Notes: generated from the letters alone by a model not told the origin. 64,000 bases of DNA from Variimorphobacter saccharofermentans (GCF_014174405.1 NZ_JACEGA010000001.1:494001-558000); one strand, 5' to 3'; counted from the stretch's first letter, positions 36,568 through 46,083 are shown. Translations and numbers: made by a program.

Positions 36568-37190
36568 AATATTTGCTTCCGGAAGAAATTGAAAAGAGAA
36601 GTTTTGAAATTATTACGGAAGAACTAAAGAAACGAGGAATTTCACTTCCGTCAGAACAGGAAATGATTACCAAAAGAGTGATACATACAAGCGCAGATTT
36701 TGACTATGCAGATACGCTTGTCTATTCAAAAGATGCGGTAGCTATTGCAAAAGAGCTTTTAAAAAATGGAGCAGACATTGTAACAGATACCAATATGGCA
36801 CTGGCAGGAATCAACAAGAAAGCATTGGCAAAGCTGGGTGGACAGGCACATTGTTTTATGGCAGATGAGGATGTGGCGAGGGTGGCAAAGCAAAGAGGGG
36901 TCACAAGAGCCGTTGTCAGTATGGAGAAGGCAAAGAACATCAAAAAGCCTGTTGTTTTTACAGTGGGCAATGCACCGACAGCACTGATTAGGCTATATGA
37001 GATGATGCAGGAGAGTAACTGGCATCCGGCATTTGTGATTGGTGTTCCGGTAGGTTTTGTAAATGTAGAGGCTGCAAAAGAGTTGATTATGGAAACAGAA
37101 ATACCATACATCATAAACAGGGGAAGAAAAGGTGGCAGTAATGTGGCTGCAGCTATCTGCAATGCACTTTTGTATGAACTGACAAGATAG
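36546..37190 (+). CDS. cbiC: Cobalt-precorrin-8 methylmutase
   Basis: A protein of 214 residues. It moves the C11 methyl to C12, forming cobyrinate. Signatures: ITKRVIHTSADFDYA with the catalytic His, IVTDTNMALAGINK, VFTVGNAPTALIRLYE and GVPVGFVNVEAAKELI. The start is GTG 36546 (GGAG upstream), overlapping the cobD end by 22 bases. Confidence 0.94.
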   Translation: MERKSKIEYLLPEEIEKRSFEIITEELKKRGISLPSEQEMITKRVIHTSADFDYADTLVYSKDAVAIAKELLKNGADIVTDTNMALAGINKKALAKLGGQAHCFMADEDVARVAKQRGVTRAVVSMEKAKNIKKPVVFTVGNAPTALIRLYEMMQESNWHPAFVIGVPVGFVNVEAAKELIMETEIPYIINRGRKGGSNVAAAICNALLYELTR

Positions 37191-37199
37191 AGGGCCTTT

Positions 37200-38339
37200 A
37201 TGCGATATGGATTTACCACAGGAAGCTGTGCAGCGGCAGCAGCAAAAGCGGCAGCATATATGCTTCTGACAGGAAAATTGAAAAGGGAAATTACAATAGA
37301 GACTCCAAAGGGCATTCCATACACAGCAAAGCTTGTGGATATCAGCCGCAAAGAAAGAGAAGTCAGTTGTGCAGTAGAAAAGGATGGCGGAGATGATCCT
37401 GATATTACGACGGGAGCTTTCATTTATGCCAAGGTTTCCTTTGGAGAGAATGATGCCGGGACAGATACCGGAACTGGAAAAGAAGCGGTAATAAAGATTG
37501 ATGGCGGAAAGGGTGTTGGCAGAGTGACAAAGCCCGGATTGGACCAGCCTGTAGGGAATGCGGCAATCAACCATGTTCCAAGAGAAATGATCGAAAAAGA
37601 AGTGATGCAGGTATGTCAGCTGGCAGACTATAAAGGTTGCCTGCAGGTGGAAATATCGGTGCCTGATGGAGAAAAACTGGCACAGCAGACCTTTAATCCG
37701 AGGCTTGGAATTGTGGGAGGCATTTCCATCCTTGGAACTACCGGAATTGTAGAGCCTATGAGTAATCAGGCGATTCTTGATACCATTCGGGTCGAGTTAA
37801 ACCAAAGAAGGGCACAGGGATTTGATTATGTGGCGGTTTCGCCGGGGAACTATGGACTTGATTTTATGAAAAAGTCCTATGGTTATGATCTGGACAGAAG
37901 TGTGAAATGCAGTAATTTTATCGGAGATACTATTGATATGGCGGTAGAATTGGGTTTTAAAAAAATGCTTCTTACCGGACACATCGGGAAACTGATAAAA
38001 GTTGCCGGTGGAATTATGAATACCCACTCTAAAGAGGCAGATTGTAGAATGGAGTTATTAGCAGCGTTTTCTGTGAAAGAGGGGGTGGATATAGAAAAAA
38101 TCCGTCATGTATTAGATTGTGTTACCACAGAAGAAGCGATTCCTATTTTGGAAGACAGTGGGAAATTATCAGCGATTATGGAGACGATTGTAGAGCGTAT
38201 CTGTTTCTATTTAGAGAAGCGTGCCAAAGGAAAACTTCAGATTGATTGTATTTTATATGCGAATGAATTTGGAGAGTTGGCTAAAAGTAAGGAGGCGGTG
38301 AAATGGTTTACTTTGTTGGAGCAGGAACAGGTGCAGTAG
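37200..38339 (+). CDS. cbiD: Cobalt-precorrin-5B C1-methyltransferase
   Basis: A protein of 379 residues characteristic of the anaerobic route. Signatures: RYGFTTGSCAAAAAKAAAY, GGDDPDITTGAFIYAKV, GVGRVTKPGL, GILGTTGIVEPMS-like GISILGTTGIVEP and LTGHIGKLIKVAGGIMNTHS. It methylates C1 of cobalt-precorrin-5B. It overlaps cbiF by 37 bases. Together with CbiG and CbiK-type chelation it marks the cobalt-early pathway. Confidence 0.95.
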   Translation: MRYGFTTGSCAAAAAKAAAYMLLTGKLKREITIETPKGIPYTAKLVDISRKEREVSCAVEKDGGDDPDITTGAFIYAKVSFGENDAGTDTGTGKEAVIKIDGGKGVGRVTKPGLDQPVGNAAINHVPREMIEKEVMQVCQLADYKGCLQVEISVPDGEKLAQQTFNPRLGIVGGISILGTTGIVEPMSNQAILDTIRVELNQRRAQGFDYVAVSPGNYGLDFMKKSYGYDLDRSVKCSNFIGDTIDMAVELGFKKMLLTGHIGKLIKVAGGIMNTHSKEADCRMELLAAFSVKEGVDIEKIRHVLDCVTTEEAIPILEDSGKLSAIMETIVERICFYLEKRAKGKLQIDCILYANEFGELAKSKEAVKWFTLLEQEQVQ

Positions 38340-39064
38340 ATTTGATTACAGTAAGGGGAATGCGTTTATTAGAGCAGGCAGATGTAATTATCTATGCCGG
38401 TTCTTTGGTAAACCCGGAACTGTTACAATATGCAAATAAAGATTGCGAGATTCATGATAGTGCAAAGATGACTTTGGAAGAAGTCCTGACAATCATACAG
38501 AAAGCGGAAGCAGAAGGAAAATTAACGGTAAGATTGCATACAGGGGAGCCGAGTATCTATGGAGCAGTCAGAGAACAGATGGACGAACTGGACAGACTTG
38601 GAATTTTTTACGAAAGTTGTCCGGGAGTAAGTGCCTGTTTTGGAGCCGCTGCATCCTTAAATTTGGAATATACTCTGCCGGGAATCTCCCAGTCATTGAT
38701 TATTACGAGAATGGAAGGAAGAACGAAGGTACCGGAAAAAGAAAGTATCGAAAGTTTTGCCGCACATCAGGCATCAATGGCAATTTATCTTAGTACAGGA
38801 ATGCTGAAAGAGTTAAGTGAAAGATTAGTGGCTGGCGGATATCGCAAAGAGACACCTACGGCACTTGTCTATAAGGCAACGTGGCCGGAGGAGGAAGCGT
38901 ATATTTGTACGATTGAAACCCTTTATGATACAGCAAAAGAGCACGGGATCACAAAGACAGCACTTGTTTTAGTAGGAGAGGTTATTACGCATCAAAACTA
39001 TAAAAAATCAAGATTATATGCGGCTGATTTTTCTACAGAATTTAGACAGGCAAAGGAAATGTGA
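38303..39064 (+). CDS. cbiF: Cobalt-precorrin-4 C11-methyltransferase
   Basis: A protein of 253 residues of the tetrapyrrole methylase family: VYFVGAGTGAVDLITVRGMRLLEQADVIIYAGSLV, RLHTGEPSIYGAVREQMDEL and CPGVSACFGAAASLNLEYTLPGISQSLIITR. These match CbiF/CobM rather than CbiH or CbiL. The enzyme uses SAM in the cytosol. GGAGG-like site lies inside cbiD. Confidence 0.92.
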   Translation: MVYFVGAGTGAVDLITVRGMRLLEQADVIIYAGSLVNPELLQYANKDCEIHDSAKMTLEEVLTIIQKAEAEGKLTVRLHTGEPSIYGAVREQMDELDRLGIFYESCPGVSACFGAAASLNLEYTLPGISQSLIITRMEGRTKVPEKESIESFAAHQASMAIYLSTGMLKELSERLVAGGYRKETPTALVYKATWPEEEAYICTIETLYDTAKEHGITKTALVLVGEVITHQNYKKSRLYAADFSTEFRQAKEM

Positions 39065-40131
39065 AGAATATGAAGTTAAGCATCATCAGCTTTACTCAAA
39101 ATGGAATAGTTCTTTCTAAAAATATTGCGAAGCTATTGGATGGAATAGAATATACATTATATACCAAATATAAGGCCTGTTGTCAGGAAGAACAGACAGT
39201 ACGATTTGTCACTCAAAGCATCGGAGAATGGGCAAAAGAGCAGTTTGAAGAAAGAAATGCCCTACTGTTTATTGGAGCCTGTGGAATTGCAGTCAGAGCG
39301 ATTGCGCCTCATATTACGGATAAACTCCACGACAGTCCGGTTCTGGTAATGGATGAAAAAGGAGAATATGTGATTCCGATACTGTCCGGTCATGTGGGTG
39401 GTGCCAATGAGCTTGCGGTTTCTTTAGCAGAGAAAATGGGAGCTAAGCCGGTTATTACCACAGCAACGGATATTCACAATCAATTTGCAATTGATTTGTT
39501 TGCAAAGAAAAATGGACTCACTATTGTGAATAAAGATGGCATCGCAAAGGTATCATCAAAGGTATTGTCAGGGAAGCGTATTACCATGGCAATTGAGCAT
39601 GGACATTTTGAAAAAAATGGAAAGCTGCCCGGAGAAATAGAATTGGTAGAATATCCGCCCTTACAGAAGGTTGATGTTGTGGTCACTTCTGAAAACAGGG
39701 AATTTGATACAACAATGCTTCTTGGAGCAAAGGAATATGCAATTGGAATTGGATGTAAAAAGGGAAAAGAAGCAGAAAAAATAGAAGACTTTATTATGAG
39801 TCATTTGCAAAGAGCCAGAATTACTCCTATGCAAGTATTCGGGATGGCATCCATTGATGTAAAACGGGATGAGCCGGGACTTCTTGCATGGAGTAGAAAG
39901 GAAAAAATTCCATTTATCACATATACAGCAGAGGAATTAAAATCTGTAAAGGGAGATTTTCATAAGTCAGAGTTTGTAAAGGAACAGGTTGGAGTAGATA
40001 ATGTCTGCGAGAGGGCAGCAATGAAAATGTGCGAACTTGGAGGTAAATTAATCTATGAAAAGCATGCAGAGGATGGAATGACGATTGCCATTGCAAGAAG
40101 AGAATGGAGAGTGTACTTTGATGGAGAATAA
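39061..40131 (+). CDS. cbiG: Cobalt-precorrin-5A hydrolase
   Basis: A protein of 356 residues (GTG 39061; ATG 39070 is an alternative). It opens the delta-lactone and extrudes acetaldehyde, the ring-contraction step of the anaerobic pathway. Family signatures: LLFIGACGIAVRAIAPHITDKLHDSPVLVMDE, VIPILSGHVGGANELA, and the C-terminal CbiG domain AIGIGCKKGKEAEKIEDFI, MASIDVKRDEPGLL. It overlaps cbiF by four bases. Confidence 0.93.
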   Translation: MKNMKLSIISFTQNGIVLSKNIAKLLDGIEYTLYTKYKACCQEEQTVRFVTQSIGEWAKEQFEERNALLFIGACGIAVRAIAPHITDKLHDSPVLVMDEKGEYVIPILSGHVGGANELAVSLAEKMGAKPVITTATDIHNQFAIDLFAKKNGLTIVNKDGIAKVSSKVLSGKRITMAIEHGHFEKNGKLPGEIELVEYPPLQKVDVVVTSENREFDTTMLLGAKEYAIGIGCKKGKEAEKIEDFIMSHLQRARITPMQVFGMASIDVKRDEPGLLAWSRKEKIPFITYTAEELKSVKGDFHKSEFVKEQVGVDNVCERAAMKMCELGGKLIYEKHAEDGMTIAIARREWRVYFDGE

Positions 40132-40882
40132 AATATATGTGGTCGGAATGGGACCGGGGAAGGAAGAAATGATGACGGGAGAGGCACTGTCTGTATTGGA
40201 TCAGGCAGATGTGCTTATTGGCTATACTGTTTATCTACAATTACTTGGAGAACGCTTTCAAGAGAAAGAAAAGATGTCCACTCCTATGCGACAGGAAACA
40301 GAAAGGTGCAGGCTTGCTTTTGAAGAAGCAAAGAAGGGGAAAAAGGTAGCCTTAATATGCAGTGGCGATGCCGGCATTTATGGAATGGCATCGCTTATGT
40401 ATGAAATCGGGAAGAACTATCTTGACATAGACATTGAAGTAATTCCGGGTATTACGGCAGCTAGTAGTGGAGCAGCAGTACTGGGGGCACCACTAAATCA
40501 TGATTTTTGTGTGATTAGTCTGAGTGACCTTCTGACACCGTGGGAGAAAATTGAAAAAAGGCTGATTGCAGCTGCAAAAGGGGATTTTGCAATAGCAATT
40601 TATAACCCATCCAGCCATAAGAGGAAGGACTATTTACAGAGAGCCTGTGATATTTTGCTTGCGTTTCTGGAAGAGGAACGAGCCTGTGGTTATGTGGAGA
40701 ACATCGGAAGGGAAGGAACTAAGGCTGTAACCTGTACCTTGAAAGAATTAAGAAATCAAGAAGTCAATATGTTTACTACAGTGTTTATCGGAAATGCAGG
40801 AAGTGAAATTATAAACGATAAGCTGATTACAAAGCGAGGTTACCAGATTGAACGAGATACTAATATTTGCGGGAACAACTGA
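40121..40882 (+). CDS. cbiH: Cobalt-factor III C17-methyltransferase
   Basis: A protein of 253 residues. Tetrapyrrole methylase motifs: YVVGMGPGKEEMMTGEALSVLDQADVLIGY, LICSGDAGIYGMASLMYE, VIPGITAASSGAAVLGAPLNHDFCVISLSD and FAIAIYNPSSHKRKDYL. These match CbiH/CobJ. Start ATG 40121 lies inside cbiG. It overlaps the next gene by 35 bases. Confidence 0.92.
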   Translation: MENKIYVVGMGPGKEEMMTGEALSVLDQADVLIGYTVYLQLLGERFQEKEKMSTPMRQETERCRLAFEEAKKGKKVALICSGDAGIYGMASLMYEIGKNYLDIDIEVIPGITAASSGAAVLGAPLNHDFCVISLSDLLTPWEKIEKRLIAAAKGDFAIAIYNPSSHKRKDYLQRACDILLAFLEEERACGYVENIGREGTKAVTCTLKELRNQEVNMFTTVFIGNAGSEIINDKLITKRGYQIERDTNICGNN

Positions 40883-42875
40883 AGGAAGAAAATTGTCTGA
40901 ATGTCTGGCATCATCCGGAATTACTCATACACTCTGCGTTGCAACGGAATATGGAGAGATTGTATTAAAAGAGAATCCTTTTATGACGGTTCATCGTGGA
41001 AGAATGAATGAAGATCAAATAAGGGAATTTATTCAGAATGGTAAATTTGAAGCAGTCGTAGATGCAACGCATCCTTATGCTGACATTGTTACTGAGAATA
41101 TCAAAACGGCAATGAAAGGAATGAATATACCATATCTGCGGTTAAAAAGAGAAATGAACCTTTCGCAGAAGGAGGAAAATGTACTTTATTTTGAAACGAA
41201 TGAAGCGTGTGCAAAAGCATTAGAAGAAATTCAGGGAAATATTCTGCTTACCACAGGAAGTAAGGAATTGAAAAAATACTGCGTTTCTGAGGATGTAAAA
41301 AGCAGGCTTTTTGTAAGAGTCCTTCCGGGACTTGAAAGCCTGTCACTTTGCATAGAGCAGGGGATGAAAGGAAAACAGATCATAGCAATGCAGGGTCCAT
41401 TTACAGCCGAAATGAATGAAGCTATGATTCGCCAGTATGGTATTTCATGCCTAGTCACCAAACAAAGTGGTGCATCTGGTGGTTATTTTGAAAAGCTAGA
41501 GGCAGCAAAGAAAACAGGAATACCAGTGTTTGCTATTGGACATCCGGGGGAAGATGAAGGGTATTCTTTCCATGAAGTATGCAGCAAATTGGAGAAAATC
41601 TGTCAGCAAAAGATACAGATAAAAAGTGATATGGAAATTACGCTTGCCGGGATTGGTATGGGAAGCTGGAATTGTCTGACAAAAGAAGTTTGTGAGAAGA
41701 TAGAGGAAGCAGACATTTTGCTTGGGGCAGAGAGAATGCTGGAGCCCTATAAGCCAAGAATGGAGAAAAAAACGTTTTATCTGGCGAAACAGATTATTCC
41801 GTATTTGCTCGAAGTTCAGATGAGACATCCTATGGAGAGCTTGAAAGTAGTCGTTCTGTTCTCCGGAGATAGTGGTTTTTATAGTGGGTGTCAATCATTA
41901 TATCATGCTTTGCAGGAAGAAATAAATGTAGGGCAGTTAAAAGCTAAGATGCAGGTTATGCCGGGAATTTCTTCGGTAGCTTATCTGGCGTCCTGTATTG
42001 GGGAAAGCTATCAGGATGCGGCTGTTTACAGTATGCATGGAAAAGAAATACATAATCTGGCTCGCAGAATCCAAACAGAACAAAAGACATTTCTGATTAT
42101 GTCCGGTGTGAAAGATGTAAACAGGCTGGGAGAATCTCTCATAAAAGCAGGGATGAATGACTGCGAAATTATTACAGGTTATCAAATGTCTTATGCAGAG
42201 CAACAGATTATAAGAAGGACACCGGGTGAGTGCATAGCGCTGAAAGAGGAAGGGCTATATACTTGTTTTGTAAAGAATCCCAATGCAATACGAAAGAAAC
42301 TAACCCATAGCACCGCTGACGGAGAATTTATCAGAGACAAGGTTCCCATGACAAAGGAAGAAGTAAGAGAAGTCAGCATCTGTAAATTAAAATTGTGCCA
42401 AGGTGCAGTTGTTTACGACATAGGGAGCGGAACAGGCTCTATTTCTGTGGAGATAGCAGGGCTTTCTCCTGATATACAGGTATATGCCATTGAACAGAAG
42501 AAAGATGCTGTGTCTCTCATTCAGCAGAATATGGAGAAGTTTGAGCTTGAGAATGTAACGGTGATCGAGGCAAAGGCACCGGGAGGGTTGCAGAATCTGC
42601 CGAAGGCAACACATGCATTTGTAGGTGGGAGCGGAGGATATTTAAAAGAGATATTGCAGGCATTGTATGAAATAAATCCGAATATGCGGGTTGTCATCAA
42701 TGCAATCAGCATGGAAACAATTTGTGAATTAAAAGAAATACAGACATTGTATCCGATAGAAAATGAAGAAATTGTTCAAATGCAGGTCAACCGGGCAAAA
42801 GAAGCAGGAAAGTATCATTTGATGCAGGCAGAAAACCCGGTGTGGATCTGTTCATTTGACTTTCGTAAAGAGTGA
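40848..42875 (+). CDS. cbiJET: Trifunctional CbiJ-CbiE-CbiT fusion
   Basis: A protein of 675 residues starting at TTG 40848 with GAGG upstream. Residues about 1-250 are a precorrin-6A reductase (LIFAGTTEGRKLSECLA, VVDATHPYADIVTENI, TTGSKELKKY, TKQSGASGGYFEKLEAA). Residues 260-465 are the C5 methylase CbiE (LAGIGMGSWNCLTKEV, LFSGDSGFYSGCQSL, PGISSVAYLASCIG). Residues 480-675 are the C15 methylase/decarboxylase CbiT (IRDKVPMTKEEVREV, VYDIGSGTGSISVEIA, FVGGSGGYLKEIL). CbiE-CbiT fusions are known as CobL; the added CbiJ makes three consecutive steps in one chain. Confidence 0.93.
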   Translation: MNEILIFAGTTEGRKLSECLASSGITHTLCVATEYGEIVLKENPFMTVHRGRMNEDQIREFIQNGKFEAVVDATHPYADIVTENIKTAMKGMNIPYLRLKREMNLSQKEENVLYFETNEACAKALEEIQGNILLTTGSKELKKYCVSEDVKSRLFVRVLPGLESLSLCIEQGMKGKQIIAMQGPFTAEMNEAMIRQYGISCLVTKQSGASGGYFEKLEAAKKTGIPVFAIGHPGEDEGYSFHEVCSKLEKICQQKIQIKSDMEITLAGIGMGSWNCLTKEVCEKIEEADILLGAERMLEPYKPRMEKKTFYLAKQIIPYLLEVQMRHPMESLKVVVLFSGDSGFYSGCQSLYHALQEEINVGQLKAKMQVMPGISSVAYLASCIGESYQDAAVYSMHGKEIHNLARRIQTEQKTFLIMSGVKDVNRLGESLIKAGMNDCEIITGYQMSYAEQQIIRRTPGECIALKEEGLYTCFVKNPNAIRKKLTHSTADGEFIRDKVPMTKEEVREVSICKLKLCQGAVVYDIGSGTGSISVEIAGLSPDIQVYAIEQKKDAVSLIQQNMEKFELENVTVIEAKAPGGLQNLPKATHAFVGGSGGYLKEILQALYEINPNMRVVINAISMETICELKEIQTLYPIENEEIVQMQVNRAKEAGKYHLMQAENPVWICSFDFRKE

Positions 42876-42883
42876 GGTCTGAT

Positions 42884-44275
42884 ATGAAACTGAACCGAAT
42901 TATGATTGCTGCACCGGGGAGCGGAAGCGGCAAGACAACGATTACCTGTGCTTTGCTAAAGGCACTGAAGAACAGAGGAGAACAGGTAGTTTCTTATAAA
43001 TGCGGACCGGACTATATAGATCCCATGTTCCATGAGAAGGTAATTGGCATCCTTTCCAAAAATTTGGATACTTTTTTTACCGGAGAAGATGTGACCAGAG
43101 AACTTTTTCTGAAAAACAGGACAGAAAAAGACGTTGTTGTGATGGAAGGAGTGATGGGGCTTTTTGATGGACTGGGGGGGATCAAAGAAGAAGGAAGTTC
43201 CTATCATCTGGCAAAAGTTACAGAAACTCCAATTATATTAGTAATTGATGCAAAAGGGATGGGACGCTCTGTGATACCCATAATAGCTGGTTTTCTGGAA
43301 TATGATAAGGAACATCTTATTCAAGGAGTCGTTTTAAATAGGATGTCAAAATCTTATTATGAAATCATAAAACCTCTGATAGAAGATGAATTAAGGATAA
43401 GCGTACTTGGATATTTTCCGGATCAGAAAGATATTTATATAGAAAGCAGACATTTAGGTCTTGTAATGCCAAATGAGTTAGCAGATATACAAAAGCAACT
43501 GCAAGTTGTTTCAGAAGAATTGGAAAAGACTGTAGATATAGAGGCAATTGGGCATATAGCAGAGCAGGCAAAAGAACTCTTGCTTGTGCAGAAGCTGGTG
43601 AACGTAAATAGTTGCTTTAATCATAAAGGAAGTAACAGACCGGTGATTGCAGTTGCAAAGGATGAAGCCTTTTGCTTTTATTATGAAGATAATTTATTCA
43701 TGCTGCAGGAAAATGGTGCCAAGATAACATATTTTTCTCCCTTGCATGACACAAAATTGCCGGAACGTTGTGATGCCCTGTTAATTGGCGGTGGATACCC
43801 GGAATTGCATGCAGACGAGCTGAGCAGGAATGTTAGTATGCGTAATGCAATCAATCAGGCATTTAAAAAGGGAATGCCTATTGTGGCAGAGTGTGGTGGT
43901 TTCATGTATTTGCATGATGCGATTACAGATAAGAATGGGATAAGTCATACAATGGTTGGAATTATTCCGGCAACTTGCAGCTACAAAGGAAAATTAGTAC
44001 GTTTCGGTTATGTAGAAATACGGGAAAAAAAGAGTTGCTTTTTACCAGAGGGACAGCTTATAAAAGGGCATGAGTTCCATTATTTTGACAGTACCAATAA
44101 TGGAGAAGGTTGTATTGCTAAAAAGCCAACTACAGGTAAAGAGTATTCCTGTGTGATGGCAGGAGAAAACTATTGGATGGGCTTTCCACATCTTTATTAT
44201 CCATCGAATCCGTTTTTTGCAGAAAGGTTTGTAAAAAAGGCAGAGGAATATAAGAAAAGAAAGGATCCTGCATAA
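42884..44275 (+). CDS. cobB: Cobyrinate a,c-diamide synthase
   Basis: A protein of 463 residues (CbiA/CobB). It amidates the a and c side chains. Signatures: IAAPGSGSGKTTITCALLKAL, KCGPDYIDPMFHEKV, EGVMGLFDGLGG, the amidotransferase nucleophile in IVAECGGFMYL, and GHEFHYFDS. Start ATG 42884 has TGAGG seven bases upstream; a GTG at 42872 is part of that site and overlaps the previous stop. Confidence 0.95.
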   Translation: MKLNRIMIAAPGSGSGKTTITCALLKALKNRGEQVVSYKCGPDYIDPMFHEKVIGILSKNLDTFFTGEDVTRELFLKNRTEKDVVVMEGVMGLFDGLGGIKEEGSSYHLAKVTETPIILVIDAKGMGRSVIPIIAGFLEYDKEHLIQGVVLNRMSKSYYEIIKPLIEDELRISVLGYFPDQKDIYIESRHLGLVMPNELADIQKQLQVVSEELEKTVDIEAIGHIAEQAKELLLVQKLVNVNSCFNHKGSNRPVIAVAKDEAFCFYYEDNLFMLQENGAKITYFSPLHDTKLPERCDALLIGGGYPELHADELSRNVSMRNAINQAFKKGMPIVAECGGFMYLHDAITDKNGISHTMVGIIPATCSYKGKLVRFGYVEIREKKSCFLPEGQLIKGHEFHYFDSTNNGEGCIAKKPTTGKEYSCVMAGENYWMGFPHLYYPSNPFFAERFVKKAEEYKKRKDPA

Positions 44276-44515
44276 ATGGAAAATTCGCATCGATTTTTTG
44301 AAAATAGAGAGTGTAAATATTTTCCCTGCCATAAGGGATTGGAGGATTTTAACTGTCTGTTCTGTTATTGTCCTTTATATAATAAGGAGAGTTGTCCGGG
44401 AAATCCTAAGTTTATAGAGAAAGAAGGACGAATGGTAAAAGTTTGTACAGATTGTACATTTCCGCATCAGCCGGAAAATTATGATAAGATTGTGCAGATA
44501 TTAAAGAGTAGGTAA
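44276..44515 (+). CDS. Cysteine-rich small domain protein
   Basis: A protein of 79 residues with eight Cys, many paired (ECKYFPC, NCLFCYCPLY, SCPGNPKF, VCTDCTFPHQP). It matches the small Cys-rich domain often found in B12 loci, either free or fused to cobalamin enzymes. It may bind zinc, cobalt or an Fe-S cluster. It starts on the base after the cobB stop, so co-expression is almost certain. The exact role is unknown. Confidence 0.8.
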   Translation: MENSHRFFENRECKYFPCHKGLEDFNCLFCYCPLYNKESCPGNPKFIEKEGRMVKVCTDCTFPHQPENYDKIVQILKSR

Positions 44516-44519
44516 AAAT

Positions 44520-45434
44520 ATGACCCTTCAACAGTTGAAATATGTGATAACAGTGGCAGAAACAGGAACCATTACAGAGGCTTCAAACCAATTATTTATC
44601 TCTCAGCCAAGTCTGACCAATGCTATTCATGAATTAGAAAAAGAGATGAATATAGTTATTTTTAACAGAACCAATAAGGGAATCAGCCTATCCAAAGAAG
44701 GGGAAGGCTTTTTGGGATATGCCAGACAGGTATTGGAACAGGCAGCAATTCTCGAAGACAAATATAAAGGGAGTGGCGGTGGGAAGAAACAGTTTTGTGT
44801 ATCAACACAGCACTATTCCTTTGCAGTCAATGCCTTTGTGGATCTGATCAAGGAATACGGGCAGGAGGAATATGATTTCAGTCTCCGGGAAACGCAGACC
44901 TATGAAATTATAGAGGATGTGGCAAGGCTGAGAAGTGAAATCGGGATTCTGTTTCTAAATGATTTTAACCAGACGGTTATTAATAAGATATTGAAATCAT
45001 ATGATTTGGAATTTCATTTGTTGTTTATTGCCAAACCTCATGTTTTTATCAGCAGAAGTCATCCTCTTGCAGAAAAAAAGGTAATTACGAATCAGGAACT
45101 GGAAATATATCCATACTTGTCCTTTGAACAGGGAGAACATAATTCGTTCTATTTTTCGGAAGAGATATTTTCCGAATCCGAGAGAAAGAAAAATATCCGT
45201 GTAAGAGACAGGGCAACCTTGTTCAATCTTTTAATTGGATTAAACGGATATACTGTATGTAGTGGTGTGATTGATAAGAAACTGAATGGAAGTGAAATTA
45301 TTGCGGTTCCCTTAGCTGATGAAAGTGATATGCGGATTGGGTATATCACCCACAGAAAAGGAATTATCAGCAGACTGGGCAATTCCTATTTGGAGGCACT
45401 GATGAAATACACAACAGGGGGACAGAATTTATGA
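44520..45434 (+). CDS. LysR family transcriptional regulator at the end of the corrinoid operon
   Basis: A protein of 304 residues. HTH: MTLQQLKYVITVAETGTITEASNQLFISQPSLTNAIHELEKEM; the effector-binding domain follows. It starts five bases after the Cys-rich gene and overlaps the next gene by four bases, so it sits inside the riboswitch-led operon. It could sense a pathway or sulphur-related effector; the target is unknown. It is only distantly similar to the LysR at 23089. Confidence 0.88.
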   Translation: MTLQQLKYVITVAETGTITEASNQLFISQPSLTNAIHELEKEMNIVIFNRTNKGISLSKEGEGFLGYARQVLEQAAILEDKYKGSGGGKKQFCVSTQHYSFAVNAFVDLIKEYGQEEYDFSLRETQTYEIIEDVARLRSEIGILFLNDFNQTVINKILKSYDLEFHLLFIAKPHVFISRSHPLAEKKVITNQELEIYPYLSFEQGEHNSFYFSEEIFSESERKKNIRVRDRATLFNLLIGLNGYTVCSGVIDKKLNGSEIIAVPLADESDMRIGYITHRKGIISRLGNSYLEALMKYTTGGQNL

Positions 45435-46075
45435 AATGGATGATAGCGTCTGATATTCACGGATCAGAATACTATTGTAATGAATTACTGGAAGCATATC
45501 AGAGGGAGAAAGCAGACCGGCTATTACTGCTTGGAGATATTTTATACCATGGTCCGAGAAATGACCTGCCAAGAGAGTATCATCCTAAAAAAGTGATTGA
45601 ACAGCTAAATGCATACAAACAGGATATTATTTGTGTGAGAGGAAACTGTGATACGGAAGTGGATCAGATGGTGCTGGAATTTCCTATCATGGCAGATTAC
45701 TGTGTGATAGCGGATGGAGAAAGACTGATTTATGCAACCCATGGACACCATTTCCATGAGAAGAATCTGCCACCGCTTCATAAAGGAAATATCTTGCTTT
45801 GTGGTCATACCCATGTACCCAAATGTACAGAGTATCCGGATTATATTTATATGAATCCGGGGTCTGTATCCATTCCAAAAGAAGAAAGCTGGCATGGATA
45901 CATGATATATGAAAACGGCAGATTCATATGGAAGGATTTACAGGGAAAAGAGAAAATACGATTTCCAAAAAGAACATTAGAATCACGGGGAAGGTATAAT
46001 GAATGTGGTAAGGATGGAAAGGATATTTACGGGATAGAGGAAAAGGCAAGAAAACATATGCGAACAATAGAATAA
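45431..46075 (+). CDS. YfcE-type metallophosphoesterase
   Basis: A protein of 214 residues with the calcineurin-like motif series: MIASDIHGSEYY, LLLLGDILYHGPRN, VRGNCDTEVD, YATHGHHF and LLCGHTHVPK, then MNPGSVSIPK. The YfcE family hydrolyses phosphodiesters with two metal ions. It is about 30 residues longer than typical YfcE, with a charged C-terminal tail. ATGA overlap with lysR shows it is the last cistron of the operon before a terminator. Its substrate here is unknown. Confidence 0.88.
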   Translation: MKWMIASDIHGSEYYCNELLEAYQREKADRLLLLGDILYHGPRNDLPREYHPKKVIEQLNAYKQDIICVRGNCDTEVDQMVLEFPIMADYCVIADGERLIYATHGHHFHEKNLPPLHKGNILLCGHTHVPKCTEYPDYIYMNPGSVSIPKEESWHGYMIYENGRFIWKDLQGKEKIRFPKRTLESRGRYNECGKDGKDIYGIEEKARKHMRTIE

Positions 46076-46083
46076 AAATGTGA

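Noticed and set aside
36722..37423. A 233-residue minus-strand frame
   Set aside because: Antisense to cbiC and cbiD with no start signals.
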